Positions 15,974-22,871 of a stretch of 26,579 nucleotides of DNA are shown in pieces. Below the pieces are notes generated by a model. That model did no database searches, was not told the DNA's origin, and worked only from the letters and a program-made list of their open reading frames with translations. Within the stretch, counting starts at the first letter, position 1. Every line of letters starts with the position of its first letter. The translations under genes were made by a program, and so were the position numbers. The stretch is from Elusimicrobiota bacterium (GTDB taxonomy: Bacteria > Elusimicrobiota > Elusimicrobia > Elusimicrobiales > Elusimicrobiaceae), in contig JAIRMX010000079.1 of assembly GCA_031258375.1 (NCBI GenBank), positions 1-26,579 of the forward strand. The letters run 5' to 3'.

Positions 15974-16128
15974 CATGAACACAATGAGCAAAATAAAATA
16001 CCTATATATACAATGCCAAATACCCAAGGTATGATCATTTCAATATGAGAAAATGGATAATAGATATCTCTATTTTCTCCTTTACCCAAAATGTTCCATT
16101 CATAATCATAAACAGAAATAGGCCATCT
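15970..16128 (-). pseudogene. Short open fragment with a membrane segment
   Basis: A 52-codon frame without ATG, opening after a TAA at 16131-16129. It reads W-P-I-S-V-Y-D-Y-E-W-N-I-L-G-K-G-E, then Y-Y-P-F-S-H-I-E and a hydrophobic C-terminal segment P-W-V-F-G-I-V-Y-I-G-I-L-F. Composition looks protein-like rather than random, so it may be the 3' end of a lost gene; no family recognised. Low confidence. Confidence 0.3.
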
Positions 16129-16188
16129 TTATTCTATATAGTGTATAACTTAAATTTTCCAGTATTTAATTGTTTATAAGATCGCAAT

Positions 16189-16219
16189 AAACAAGGACGA
16201 GTTTTAACTCGTCCTTGTT
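16189..16219. terminator. Bidirectional terminator after the dnaK-end remnant
   Basis: AACAAGGACGAG pairs with CTCGTCCTTGTT around a short loop, with T-rich flanks on both strands. It takes the place that the dnaK terminator has at 18978-19010, but with a different stem sequence. Confidence 0.85.
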
Positions 16220-16221
16220 AT

Positions 16222-16275
16222 TTTTAATTCTTATTTCCCGTCGACAACTTCGGCTTCCACAACGTCGTCTTTTTT
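16222..16275 (-). repeat. 54-bp direct repeat of the dnaK 3' end, copy 1
   Basis: Identical at 53 of 54 positions to 19013-19066 (difference at 16246 versus 19037). It covers the last 15 codons of dnaK (K-K-D-D-V-V-E-A-E-V-V-D-G-K plus stop) and 9 bp beyond the stop. Weaker similarity goes on to about 16300. Confidence 0.9.
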
Positions 16276-16396
16276 AAGCTCTTCGGCCTGCCGGCCGTCT
16301 GCATCAGTCGCGCCGGCATTTGTTCCTGCTCCGCCGTACCCAGAGTCTGCGGCTGGGAAATTCCGGCGGACGAACCATAAATATTGTTGCCCGTCT
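16231..16396 (-). pseudogene. Remnant of a DnaK C-terminus
   Basis: The last frame reads A-G-T-N-A-G-A-T-D-A-D-G-R-Q-A-E-E-L and then K-K-D-D-V-V-E-A-E-V-V-D-G-K-stop, the same final 14 residues as the complete DnaK at 19022. The part before is an alanine/glycine/aspartate-rich tail like those of other DnaK proteins. Further upstream the DnaK-like reading (I-Y-G-S-S-A-G) continues in a different frame, so a frameshift is likely. No nucleotide-binding or substrate domain is present. It is either a relic of a second dnaK or the displaced tail of the present one. Confidence 0.7.
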
Positions 16397-16416
16397 AAAA
16401 TAGTCATGTGATGCAT

Positions 16417-16779
16417 TCATAACAATTGTATATGGGAAGATTGAATAAAGGCCGGCAAGCAGCGGACAAAAAAAGTTCTGCTTCTTTTCATCAAATTTTA
16501 TTTATATTAGAAATACATTAATAAAAAATCTTAAAATTTGCAATGACATTGCATATTTTAAGATTTAAACCTGTTTAAAATTCTTCTTTTTATTTTTTAC
16601 CTATGAATTTGTTTAGCAATTTTTATTGAATATTTCTTTGAATACCCGCAGCTTTTTGCGCAGGTCAACCGGAGCGGGGTTTAGACCGTATATTGAATAA
16701 AAAAATATAAACGAAAACTAGAGTGGAAAATAGTATTTTTTCGGCATTGCCAAGAAAAATTCCAAATCCTGAACGGATT
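16417..16779. other. Intergenic region with a 19-bp hairpin and a coding scrap
   Basis: Holds a near-perfect hairpin at 16526-16566 (AAATCTTAAAAT with ATTTTAAGATTT outside, TGCAAT with ATTGCA inside, 3-nt loop), possibly a late terminator for the GT9 gene on the - strand. On the - strand at about 16715-16613 a short frame reads Y-G-L-N-P-A-P-V-D-L-R-K-K-L-R-V-F-K-E-I and stops. It may be the 3' scrap of a lost gene. No complete gene seen. Confidence 0.45.
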
Positions 16780-17757
16780 TTAAAAATTTTGTTTTGAAAG
16801 AACCGTGCTTTCGCAAGCCAGTTTAAATTCTTCTATATTAAATATATTTACGCTGTCAGGTTCTGGCCCCGCTTTGACAACTATTGCGTTTGGATTGTTC
16901 GGAGACCAAAATGTATCCCAAGGTTTATTATAAAAAGCAATTGTCGGCTTTTTAAAGGCCGACGCTATATGCACGGCTGAAGTATCGGGACTAATCAGTA
17001 GTTTGGCACTATAGATTAAGGAAATTAAATCAAACGGATTTTCAGTTTTGAAGAAATAAACGTTTGCAAAATTGTCGTGTAAATTCTTGATTTTGCCCAT
17101 TTGTTTCCTGCTCATATACGGAATAACAATTTGCGGCTTGTCAAATAACTGATTTAGCGTGCTGGCGATTAATTGTAATGTCTCTGCGTTAAAAGTTCTT
17201 CCTTGCGCGTGCGCGAACGGGTTTAACGCGATATATTCCTTTATTCCGTTGGCCGTTAAAAATTCTCGGTTTTTATCTTGGGATTTTTCCGTTAAATGAA
17301 CGTCATAATTATTATCAAAATCTTTTACTCCTAAAGTTTCTAATATTCCTATAACGCTATCTTTTGCATGATTGCCGGAAGAAATCCATTTAATCTCTCT
17401 AACTTTGTCTCGCGAAGCTATTTTTGAAAATAATTTCCAGTTTGGATAATTCTTCTTATACGATGTATCTATAGCCAAATCAAATTTATCTTTTCTAATT
17501 TTCAGTCCGTAATAAATTAGCGTTGGCCAACGGCTGTGCTTATGCAGTCTTCTCATCGGCATAACGTATAATCGGTTTATATATTTATTTTCTTTAAGAA
17601 ATGCTCCTGACGCGCCAAATGTCGCTACGCTTATATTTATCGCGGGATTTGCTTTCTTTAGTTCTCTATATAAAATTGAGTAAATTATTTCGTCACCAAG
17701 GCCTCCATCCGACCTAAAAATTAAAATACTGTTGATATTCTTAATGTTTATAGCCAT
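16780..17757 (-). CDS. Glycosyltransferase family 9 (heptosyltransferase-like)
   Basis: 325 residues, GT-B fold. Seen: N-terminal I-L-I-F-R-S-D-G-G-L-G-D-E-I, the acceptor-side start of GT9 enzymes (usual form I-L-I-V-R-x-x-x-x-G-D), and the donor-site motif S-P-D-T-S-A-V-H-I-A-S-A (Asp258, His263) followed by K-K-P-T-I-A-F-Y. These enzymes add ADP-heptose or related sugars to the lipopolysaccharide core at the inner face of the inner membrane. The single gene is far from any LPS operon, lower in G+C than the flanking housekeeping genes, and controlled by a diverged copy of the attenuator leader. With the dnaK-end repeats on both sides of this segment it looks acquired. The donor sugar is unknown. 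Confidence 0.88.
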   Translation of the reverse strand: MAINIKNINSILIFRSDGGLGDEIIYSILYRELKKANPAINISVATFGASGAFLKENKYINRLYVMPMRRLHKHSRWPTLIYYGLKIRKDKFDLAIDTSYKKNYPNWKLFSKIASRDKVREIKWISSGNHAKDSVIGILETLGVKDFDNNYDVHLTEKSQDKNREFLTANGIKEYIALNPFAHAQGRTFNAETLQLIASTLNQLFDKPQIVIPYMSRKQMGKIKNLHDNFANVYFFKTENPFDLISLIYSAKLLISPDTSAVHIASAFKKPTIAFYNKPWDTFWSPNNPNAIVVKAGPEPDSVNIFNIEEFKLACESTVLSKQNF

Positions 17758-17801
17758 ATTTTTCTCTTTTAGTCCCTTTAAATTGCAATTTATATGGCAA
17801 T

Positions 17802-17860
17802 AAAAAGGCGATAATCACTTCTTGAGGGTTCCTAAACGCCCAAAAAAATGAAAATCGCCA
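17802..17860 (-). terminator. Terminator of leader copy E
   Basis: GGCGAT at the 5' arm pairs with ATCGCC at the 3' arm, extended by a looser inner stem, and is followed by TTTTT. The loop is large (over 30 nt). It ends about 45 nt before the GT9 start codon. Confidence 0.6.
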
Positions 17861-18003
17861 ACCAGAACCCCTGCGGGTTCTGGTAATATGGCGACTTCAT
17901 CTTTGGCTTAGGAACCAATTTGCTTGTTAAGCAAATTCGTGCTGTTTCTATAAAACAGCTTCCAAAAACAAAGCCTTTCAAACAATTTTTATAAGCCGAT
18001 TAA
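17802..18003 (-). promoter_or_regulatory. Diverged attenuator leader, copy E (GT9 gene)
   Basis: Shares the 5' start of copies A and D (AATCGGCTTATAAAAATT) and GTTTTTGG (17969-17962). P1 (17959-17941, GCTGTTT/GAAACAGC), P2 (17937-17917, AATTTGCTT/AAGCAAATT) and P4 (17884-17861, ACCAGAACCC/GGGTTCTGGT) follow; P3 is missing. GGTTCCTAAGCC (17916-17905) is complementary to the terminator loop (17841-17827), and TCGCCA (17894-17889) to the terminator 5' arm TGGCGA (17860-17855). Almost every paired base differs from copies A-C, yet the arrangement is the same. Confidence 0.72.
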
Positions 18004-18096
18004 CAGCTTATTTGCGACAATTTTTCTCCCGTATTTACTGACAATTTATTTTAGCAAAATTATTGATATTTTGCTTTGCTTCGTTTCAAATCGGTA

Positions 18097-18807
18097 TTAC
18101 AAACAAATATCCACAAAATTTTTACCAAATGCCGTTAAGTTTATATCACCTCTTTTCCAAGTATAGCTTTCATTATGTATTAATTTTTTAATACAAAATT
18201 TTGCAAGAATTTCATCCAAAATATTTTTCTGATCTCCAAGTCTAACATATAGGTTTTCAACAGCGATTATCTTCAATCTCTCCAGGTTGTCAATTATCAC
18301 GTCATCCAATTTATCATAATTATTTTTTATTAGCATTACTCGAATTTTACGAGACATTTTTTGATTTATTTCAAATATATCTACAGGAAATTTTACATTT
18401 TTAAGGAACTCGGCATCATCTTTGCTTAGTTGTTTTACAATCTCTATATAAGCGGGCAGAACTTTTGATTTTTTTGTTTTATCAATATCAGCAGTTAATA
18501 TATTTATAAACATATTTTTAATATGTTTTTGCTGTTCATCCAAGTTCCATTTTAACGCTTCAAACGTAGTCCCCCAAATATTAGTTGAAGCGTGAACGAG
18601 ATTTTGCGGTGGAATAGCCTTGATTTTTTCTTCCAACTCTTTTTTTAAATTATCAATTTGTTCTTTTGTTATGAAAGTATTTTGTAAAGCAGAAATTAAC
18701 TGTATTACTTGTCCGGCACTCCAACCAAAATTTTGAGTTAAATTACCACTCACTTGATTGACAAGATTATTCTGACCGGAAGTTTCAACAATTTGTTTAT
18801 CTAACAC
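18097..18807 (-). CDS. DUF4393 (Abi-alpha-like) protein
   Basis: 236 residues. The core L-E-E-K-I-K-A-I-P-P-Q-N-L, then F-E-A-L-K-W-N-L-D-E, M-F-I-N-I-L-T-A-D-I-D and K-S-K-V-L-P-A-Y-I-E-I-V-K-Q-L-S fits the DUF4393 family, which includes the abortive-infection protein Abi-alpha. This suggests phage defence, but many members have no tested function. The GTG at 18807 overlaps the stop of the small gene upstream by 11 bp, so the two are coupled. The N-terminus S-G-Q-N-N-L-V-N-Q-V-S-G-N repeats a motif found at the C-terminus of that small protein. The gene is strikingly AT-rich compared with dnaK and probably horizontally acquired. Confidence 0.75.
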   Translation of the reverse strand: MLDKQIVETSGQNNLVNQVSGNLTQNFGWSAGQVIQLISALQNTFITKEQIDNLKKELEEKIKAIPPQNLVHASTNIWGTTFEALKWNLDEQQKHIKNMFINILTADIDKTKKSKVLPAYIEIVKQLSKDDAEFLKNVKFPVDIFEINQKMSRKIRVMLIKNNYDKLDDVIIDNLERLKIIAVENLYVRLGDQKNILDEILAKFCIKKLIHNESYTWKRGDINLTAFGKNFVDICL

Positions 18808-18952
18808 TTATATTACCGCCAGCTTGATTTACGACATTATTTTTACCTGATAATTTAGCCGTCTGCTTTTTATTGCAAATGTAAAATGTTGCGCCAGAAC
18901 CCAAAATAGTCCCTATTAGTGTACAAAGTATATTAACTATTATTTCGCTCAT
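18797..18952 (-). CDS. 51-residue membrane peptide preceding DUF4393
   Basis: Reads MSEIIVNILCTLIGTILGSG, then A-T-F-Y-I-C and a polar tail K-L-S-G-K-N-N-V-V-N-Q-A-G-G-N-I. One membrane helix (about 4-26) with a short cytoplasmic tail. ATG at 18952 has no good Shine-Dalgarno sequence. It overlaps the next gene by 11 bp and shares with it the motif S-G-x-N-N-x-V-N-Q-x-x-G-N, which argues that it is a real partner gene. The pair could be a membrane anchor and an effector that bind through this motif. It lies only 25 bp from the dnaK terminator, with no clear promoter of its own. Confidence 0.65.
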   Translation of the reverse strand: MSEIIVNILCTLIGTILGSGATFYICNKKQTAKLSGKNNVVNQAGGNISVR

Positions 18953-18977
18953 ATTTATAGTATTCTGAGTTCTCAAT

Positions 18978-19010
18978 AAAAGGGCGGGAGTTTTTAGCTC
19001 CCGCCCTTTT
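18978..19010. terminator. Bidirectional terminator after dnaK
   Basis: AAAAGGGCGGGAG pairs perfectly with CTCCCGCCCTTTT, with a T-rich tail on each strand. It lies 12 bp beyond the dnaK stop and should end the heat-shock operon. Confidence 0.93.
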
Positions 19011-19012
19011 AA

Positions 19013-19066
19013 TTTTAATTCTTATTTCCCGTCGACGACTTCGGCTTCCACAACGTCGTCTTTTTT
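19013..19066 (-). repeat. 54-bp direct repeat of the dnaK 3' end, copy 2
   Basis: Partner of 16222-16275 (53 of 54 identical, same orientation). This copy is the real end of dnaK. The two copies bracket 2.7 kb that holds the GT9 gene, its leader, the DUF4393 gene and the small membrane peptide. Confidence 0.9.
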
Positions 19067-20896
19067 GGATTCTTCGCCTTGCGGCGCGTCTTGTTGAGTA
19101 TTTGCGGCGTCGGCGTTTGCGCCCGAAGCTTTCTGCTGCGCCGCTTGCGCTTCCTTGTAAATAATCTCGCCGAGTTTCTGGCTCGCCGTTAAAGCGGCTT
19201 CGGTCGCTTTTTTAATGCGTTCGGTATCTTCGGATTTAATGGCGTCTTTCAAATCGTTTAAAGCCTGATCGATTTTTAAACGCTCGTCCTGCGATACTTT
19301 ATCGCCGTGTTCCTTTAACGCTTTTTCCGTTTGATATAAAACGCTGTCGGCCTGATTTTTGGCTTCAATTCGCTCTTTAGTCTTTTTATCTTCGTCCGCG
19401 TACTGCTCGGCCTGTTTGACGAAATTATTGACTTCGTCTTCGCTGAGTTTATTGGGAGCGGTTATGGTTATATGCTGTATTTTATTAGTCCCCAAATCTT
19501 TGGCGGAAACCTTTAAAATACCGTTGGCGTCAATATCAAAAGTGACTTCAATTTGCGGAACGCCGCGCGGAGCCGGAGGGATACCGTCCAAGTCAAACTT
19601 ACCGAGCGGAACATTGTCTTTTGCCATAGGTCTTTCGCCCTGTAAAACATTAACGGTAACCGCAGGTTGATTGTCGGCGGCCGTGCTGAATACTTGCGTT
19701 TTGCGTACGGGGATTGTGGTGTTGCGGTCAATAAGTTTTGTCATTACGCCGCCCAAAGTTTCAAGGCCGAGAGAGAGCGGAGTTACGTCAAGCAGCAAAA
19801 TATCTTTTACGTCGCCGGTTAAAACTCCCGCCTGAATTGCCGCGCCGTTTGCCACGCATTCCATAGGGTCAATGCCGCGCTCTATTTTTTTGCCCACGTG
19901 TTTTTCAACATATTCCTGCACTATGGGCATACGAGTAGGCCCGCCGACCATAATGATTTTGTCAATGTTGCTCATTGAAAGTTTACTGTCTGCAACGGCT
20001 CTGTCAATTGAAGCGCCGCAGCGATCCACTATCGGCCTGACAAGGCTTTCAAGTTTCGCGCGCGAAAGTTTAAGTTCCAAATGTTTGGGGCCGCTTGCGT
20101 CCGCAGTTAAGAAAGGCAGATTGATATCCGTTTCCATAGTGGTGGAAAGTTCTATTTTTGCTTTTTCCGCCGCGTCTTTAAGGCGCATCATTGCCTGTTT
20201 GTCTTTTGAAACGTCTATGCCGGTGGATTTTTTGAATTCGTCCACTAAATAATTTATAACCGCGTTATCCATATCCGTGCCGCCTAGCTTCGTGTCTCCG
20301 GAAGTCGATATAACGTCAAAAGTGCCTTCTTTGCCCATTTCCATAATGGTGACGTCCAGCGTGCCGCCGCCAAGGTCAAATACAAGAATTTTTTGTTCCT
20401 TACCGGTCTTGTCAATACCGTAAGCAAGCGCGGCGGCGGTAGGTTCGTTTAAAAGCCTGACTACTTCAAGCCCCGCAATTTTGCCCGCGTCTTTTGTCGC
20501 TTGTCTTTGATTATCGTTAAAATAAGCGGGAACTGTGATTACGGCTTTCTCAATCGTCTGTCCTAAAAAAGATTCGGCGTCTTTCTTTACTTTTTGCAAT
20601 ACGAAAGCAGAAAGCTGTTGAGGCGTAAATTCATTGCCGCGCAGATTGAATTTATAATTTTCCCCCATTCTTCTTTTAAACGCTGTTGCCGTACCTTCAG
20701 GATTGGCTACGGCCTGCCTTCTTGCAGGTTCGCCGACAAGACGCTGTCCGTCTTTAGTAAAAGCCACATAAGACGGAAACGCTTTTCCGCCTATGGAGCT
20801 GCCTTCCGCGGAAGGGATTATCGTCGCTTTGCCGCCTTCCATAACGGCAGCGGCAGTATTTGATGTTCCTAAGTCTATACCTATAATTTTAGCCAT
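19022..20896 (-). CDS. dnaK: Molecular chaperone DnaK (Hsp70)
   Basis: ATP-dependent chaperone of the cytoplasm that works with DnaJ and GrpE. 624 residues, normal length. Seen: I-G-I-D-L-G-T-S-N-T at the N-terminus (phosphate 1), V-F-D-L-G-G-G-T-L-D-V near residue 190 (phosphate 2), I-I-M-V-G-G-P-T-R-M-P near 330 (adenosine), the interdomain linker D-I-L-L-L-D-V-T-P-L-S-L, and a disordered acidic tail E-A-E-V-V-D-G-K. A strong AAGGAG precedes the ATG. It is the last gene of hrcA-grpE-dnaK, 35 bp after grpE. dnaJ does not follow, unlike in many relatives of this operon. The last 15 codons are duplicated at 16231. Confidence 0.98.
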   Translation of the reverse strand: MAKIIGIDLGTSNTAAAVMEGGKATIIPSAEGSSIGGKAFPSYVAFTKDGQRLVGEPARRQAVANPEGTATAFKRRMGENYKFNLRGNEFTPQQLSAFVLQKVKKDAESFLGQTIEKAVITVPAYFNDNQRQATKDAGKIAGLEVVRLLNEPTAAALAYGIDKTGKEQKILVFDLGGGTLDVTIMEMGKEGTFDVISTSGDTKLGGTDMDNAVINYLVDEFKKSTGIDVSKDKQAMMRLKDAAEKAKIELSTTMETDINLPFLTADASGPKHLELKLSRAKLESLVRPIVDRCGASIDRAVADSKLSMSNIDKIIMVGGPTRMPIVQEYVEKHVGKKIERGIDPMECVANGAAIQAGVLTGDVKDILLLDVTPLSLGLETLGGVMTKLIDRNTTIPVRKTQVFSTAADNQPAVTVNVLQGERPMAKDNVPLGKFDLDGIPPAPRGVPQIEVTFDIDANGILKVSAKDLGTNKIQHITITAPNKLSEDEVNNFVKQAEQYADEDKKTKERIEAKNQADSVLYQTEKALKEHGDKVSQDERLKIDQALNDLKDAIKSEDTERIKKATEAALTASQKLGEIIYKEAQAAQQKASGANADAANTQQDAPQGEESKKDDVVEAEVVDGK

Positions 20897-20931
20897 ATAT
20901 TTTCTCCTTTTAAATAAATTGTTCGTTTTTA

Positions 20932-21510
20932 TTATTTTTGCTCTTTCTGATCTTTTTGTTCTTGATTTTCCTCTTCTTTTTTCTTACCTACTATTACCTG
21001 CGCATAGCGCAGCACTTGCCCTCCAAAAGTTACGCAGCGGCAAAGCTCATCCGCCACTTTACCGTCGTCTTTATCCTCGCACGGTACTGTCGTAATAACT
21101 TCTTGAGTCATAGGGTCGTACGGTTTGCCTTTACTGCAGACAACTTCAACCCCTTCAGATTTGAAGACTTTATTAAATTCTTCAAAAATCATATTAAGAC
21201 CTTGTTTTATATGTTCCGTATCGGAGTCCTTTTTGTTTACTTCCGCCTCCGCTTTTAACATAGTGTCGTAAAGCGGCAAAAGTTTTTTTATAACTTCCGC
21301 TTTGCCAAATTGGATAAACATAGGCTTTTCCTTTTCGGCGCGTTTACGATAATTCTCAAAATCGGCCTGAAGCCTTAAAAGCTGATCGTAATAATCAGGC
21401 GATTTCGATTGCTCTTCGCGCTGCTCCGCATTTGCAGAAACTTTATCCGCCTGCGCGTCCTGCGCGGCAACGGGTTTTATTTCTTCTTTATTTTCTTTTT
21501 TCTTCGTCAT
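20932..21510 (-). CDS. grpE: Nucleotide exchange factor GrpE
   Basis: Releases ADP from DnaK. 192 residues from ATG 21510. The N-terminal 45 residues are charged and disordered, then comes the long coiled-coil dimer helix (Y-D-Q-L-L-R-L-Q-A-D-F-E-N-Y-R-K-R) and the compact beta domain that contacts DnaK (Y-D-P-M-T-Q-E-V, then G-Q-V-L-R-Y-A-Q-V-I-V-G). The frame is open to 21576, but that would overlap hrcA by 89 bp; from 21510 the overlap is 23 bp and the N-terminus looks natural. Translation is probably coupled to hrcA, as no good Shine-Dalgarno sequence is seen. Confidence 0.95.
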   Translation of the reverse strand: MTKKKENKEEIKPVAAQDAQADKVSANAEQREEQSKSPDYYDQLLRLQADFENYRKRAEKEKPMFIQFGKAEVIKKLLPLYDTMLKAEAEVNKKDSDTEHIKQGLNMIFEEFNKVFKSEGVEVVCSKGKPYDPMTQEVITTVPCEDKDDGKVADELCRCVTFGGQVLRYAQVIVGKKKEEENQEQKDQKEQK

Positions 21511-22603
21511 TTTCTTTAACTTTGCCCAGAGAATTTTTCCAGTTTTGAATAGTAGTTCCAAGCATTTCCCCCACAAAATTTACTATGGACATCATTCTAT
21601 TATATTCCATGTGTTTGGGGCCTACTATGCCAAGTATGCCCACAGTTTTATCGCCGACTTTATATACGGAAGTAACGACGCTCAAGTCCCTAAGTTCGGC
21701 AATTTCGTTTTCAGCTCCGATGCTTACCGCGATGTTTCTGCCGCCGATACCGCTTTGCATTTCCCGCATTTTCTCGCTGAGAAACCCTGCCAATTTTTCG
21801 CGGTCTTCCAATACGCTGAGCATACGTCCTATATCGCCGTCGTCGTTGGAAATATTTTCCAAAAGATGGCTCATGCCTTCAATATAAAGGCGGTCGTCGC
21901 TTGTCTGTTGCGAGGACATATCTTTCAAAATTTGCAACGCCAACTCTGAAAAACCGTCGACGTCAGTCTGAGCGCCGCGCAAATTTTCCCATAATACGCG
22001 TTGCGCTTCGCGCAGAGTAAGGCCGGAAATCTGCTCGTTTATATAGCTGCCAAGCAGCATAAGCCGCGTTGGCGAAACCAAGTAATTTACGCGCACCGGC
22101 CAATGTTTGATTATTCCGTCTTCGGTAATTAAAACCGCAAGCACGTTATAAGGACCAAGCGGTATAAAATCAAGCCGCTGCACTACGGTATCCTGCACGT
22201 TGTTTGCCAGCACAAAACCCGCAGAGCCGGAAAGCATAGAAAGCGTCCTAGAAGTTTGTACCATAACGCGGTTGATTTCGTCGGTGTTTTGCCTGTATTC
22301 CTTTTCTATTCTTTCTCTTTCTTTGGCGGCAATTTTTTGAATTTTCGAAAGATAATCCACGTAAAATCTATAAGCTTTATCCGTAGGTATCCTTCCGCCG
22401 GAAGCATGCGGCTGATATAAATAACCTTCGTCCTCCAGCTTCTTCATAGTATTGCGTATAGTCGCGCTGGAAACGCCCGGCAATCCTTTTTGGGCAACCA
22501 GTTCGGAGCCCACGGGTTTGCGCGTTTCAACAAATTCCTGTATAACCATTCTAAGGATTTTTTCTTCGCGTTCTTTTACAATTTCAGGTTTTAATATTCT
22601 CAT
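21488..22603 (-). CDS. hrcA: Heat-inducible transcription repressor HrcA
   Basis: Represses the chaperone operon by binding CIRCE operators; its own folding by GroE makes it a heat sensor. 371 residues from ATG 22603. Seen: an N-terminal winged helix (about 1-75) with V-S-S-A-T-I-R-N-T-M-K-K-L-E and the signature A-S-G-G-R-I-P-T-D-K-A-Y-R-F-Y, then a GAF-like middle domain. An in-frame TTG at 22636 is possible, but it lies in the operator-proximal leader, and GGCGG precedes the ATG. It is the first gene of the operon and thus autoregulated through the sites at 22644-22720. Confidence 0.96.
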   Translation of the reverse strand: MRILKPEIVKEREEKILRMVIQEFVETRKPVGSELVAQKGLPGVSSATIRNTMKKLEDEGYLYQPHASGGRIPTDKAYRFYVDYLSKIQKIAAKERERIEKEYRQNTDEINRVMVQTSRTLSMLSGSAGFVLANNVQDTVVQRLDFIPLGPYNVLAVLITEDGIIKHWPVRVNYLVSPTRLMLLGSYINEQISGLTLREAQRVLWENLRGAQTDVDGFSELALQILKDMSSQQTSDDRLYIEGMSHLLENISNDDGDIGRMLSVLEDREKLAGFLSEKMREMQSGIGGRNIAVSIGAENEIAELRDLSVVTSVYKVGDKTVGILGIVGPKHMEYNRMMSIVNFVGEMLGTTIQNWKNSLGKVKENDEEKRK

Positions 22604-22643
22604 TTTTGCCGCCGTATAAAACAATTTGTCTGGCAACTCTATT

Positions 22644-22720
22644 TTAGCACTCGCAAAATATATTTGCTAATATTGTAACAAAAGATTTTAAAGTTGTCAA
22701 TCCCCCATTTAGAGTGCTAA
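22644..22720 (-). promoter_or_regulatory. Heat-shock promoter with two CIRCE-like operators
   Basis: On the - strand TTGACA (22700-22695) and TACAAT (22677-22672) are 17 bp apart, a near-consensus sigma70 promoter. Operator 1 (22720-22694) is TTAGCACTC-N9-GATTGACAA: a perfect left half and a degenerate right half that overlaps the -35. Operator 2 (22670-22644) is TTAGCAAAT-N9-GAGTGCTAA: a degenerate left half and a perfect right half, placed over the start of transcription. Both keep the exact 9-bp spacing of CIRCE (TTAGCACTC-N9-GAGTGCTAA). Confidence 0.88.
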
Positions 22721-22871
22721 AAATAAGCAAGATTTTCCCAAGCGAAAAAATTTAATATACATTTATATTTGATGTTTCCTTGATTTATCAAGTTATATTT
22801 TGCTACTATATGAAGTAGATTCGTACAATTTTACGGAAGGAGTATTTAAGAAAATAATATAAGCTTAAAGG

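Noticed and set aside
22603..22636. hrcA start at TTG 22636
   Set aside because: It would begin 8 bp from the operator in the untranslated leader; the ATG at 22603 gives the usual HrcA N-terminus.
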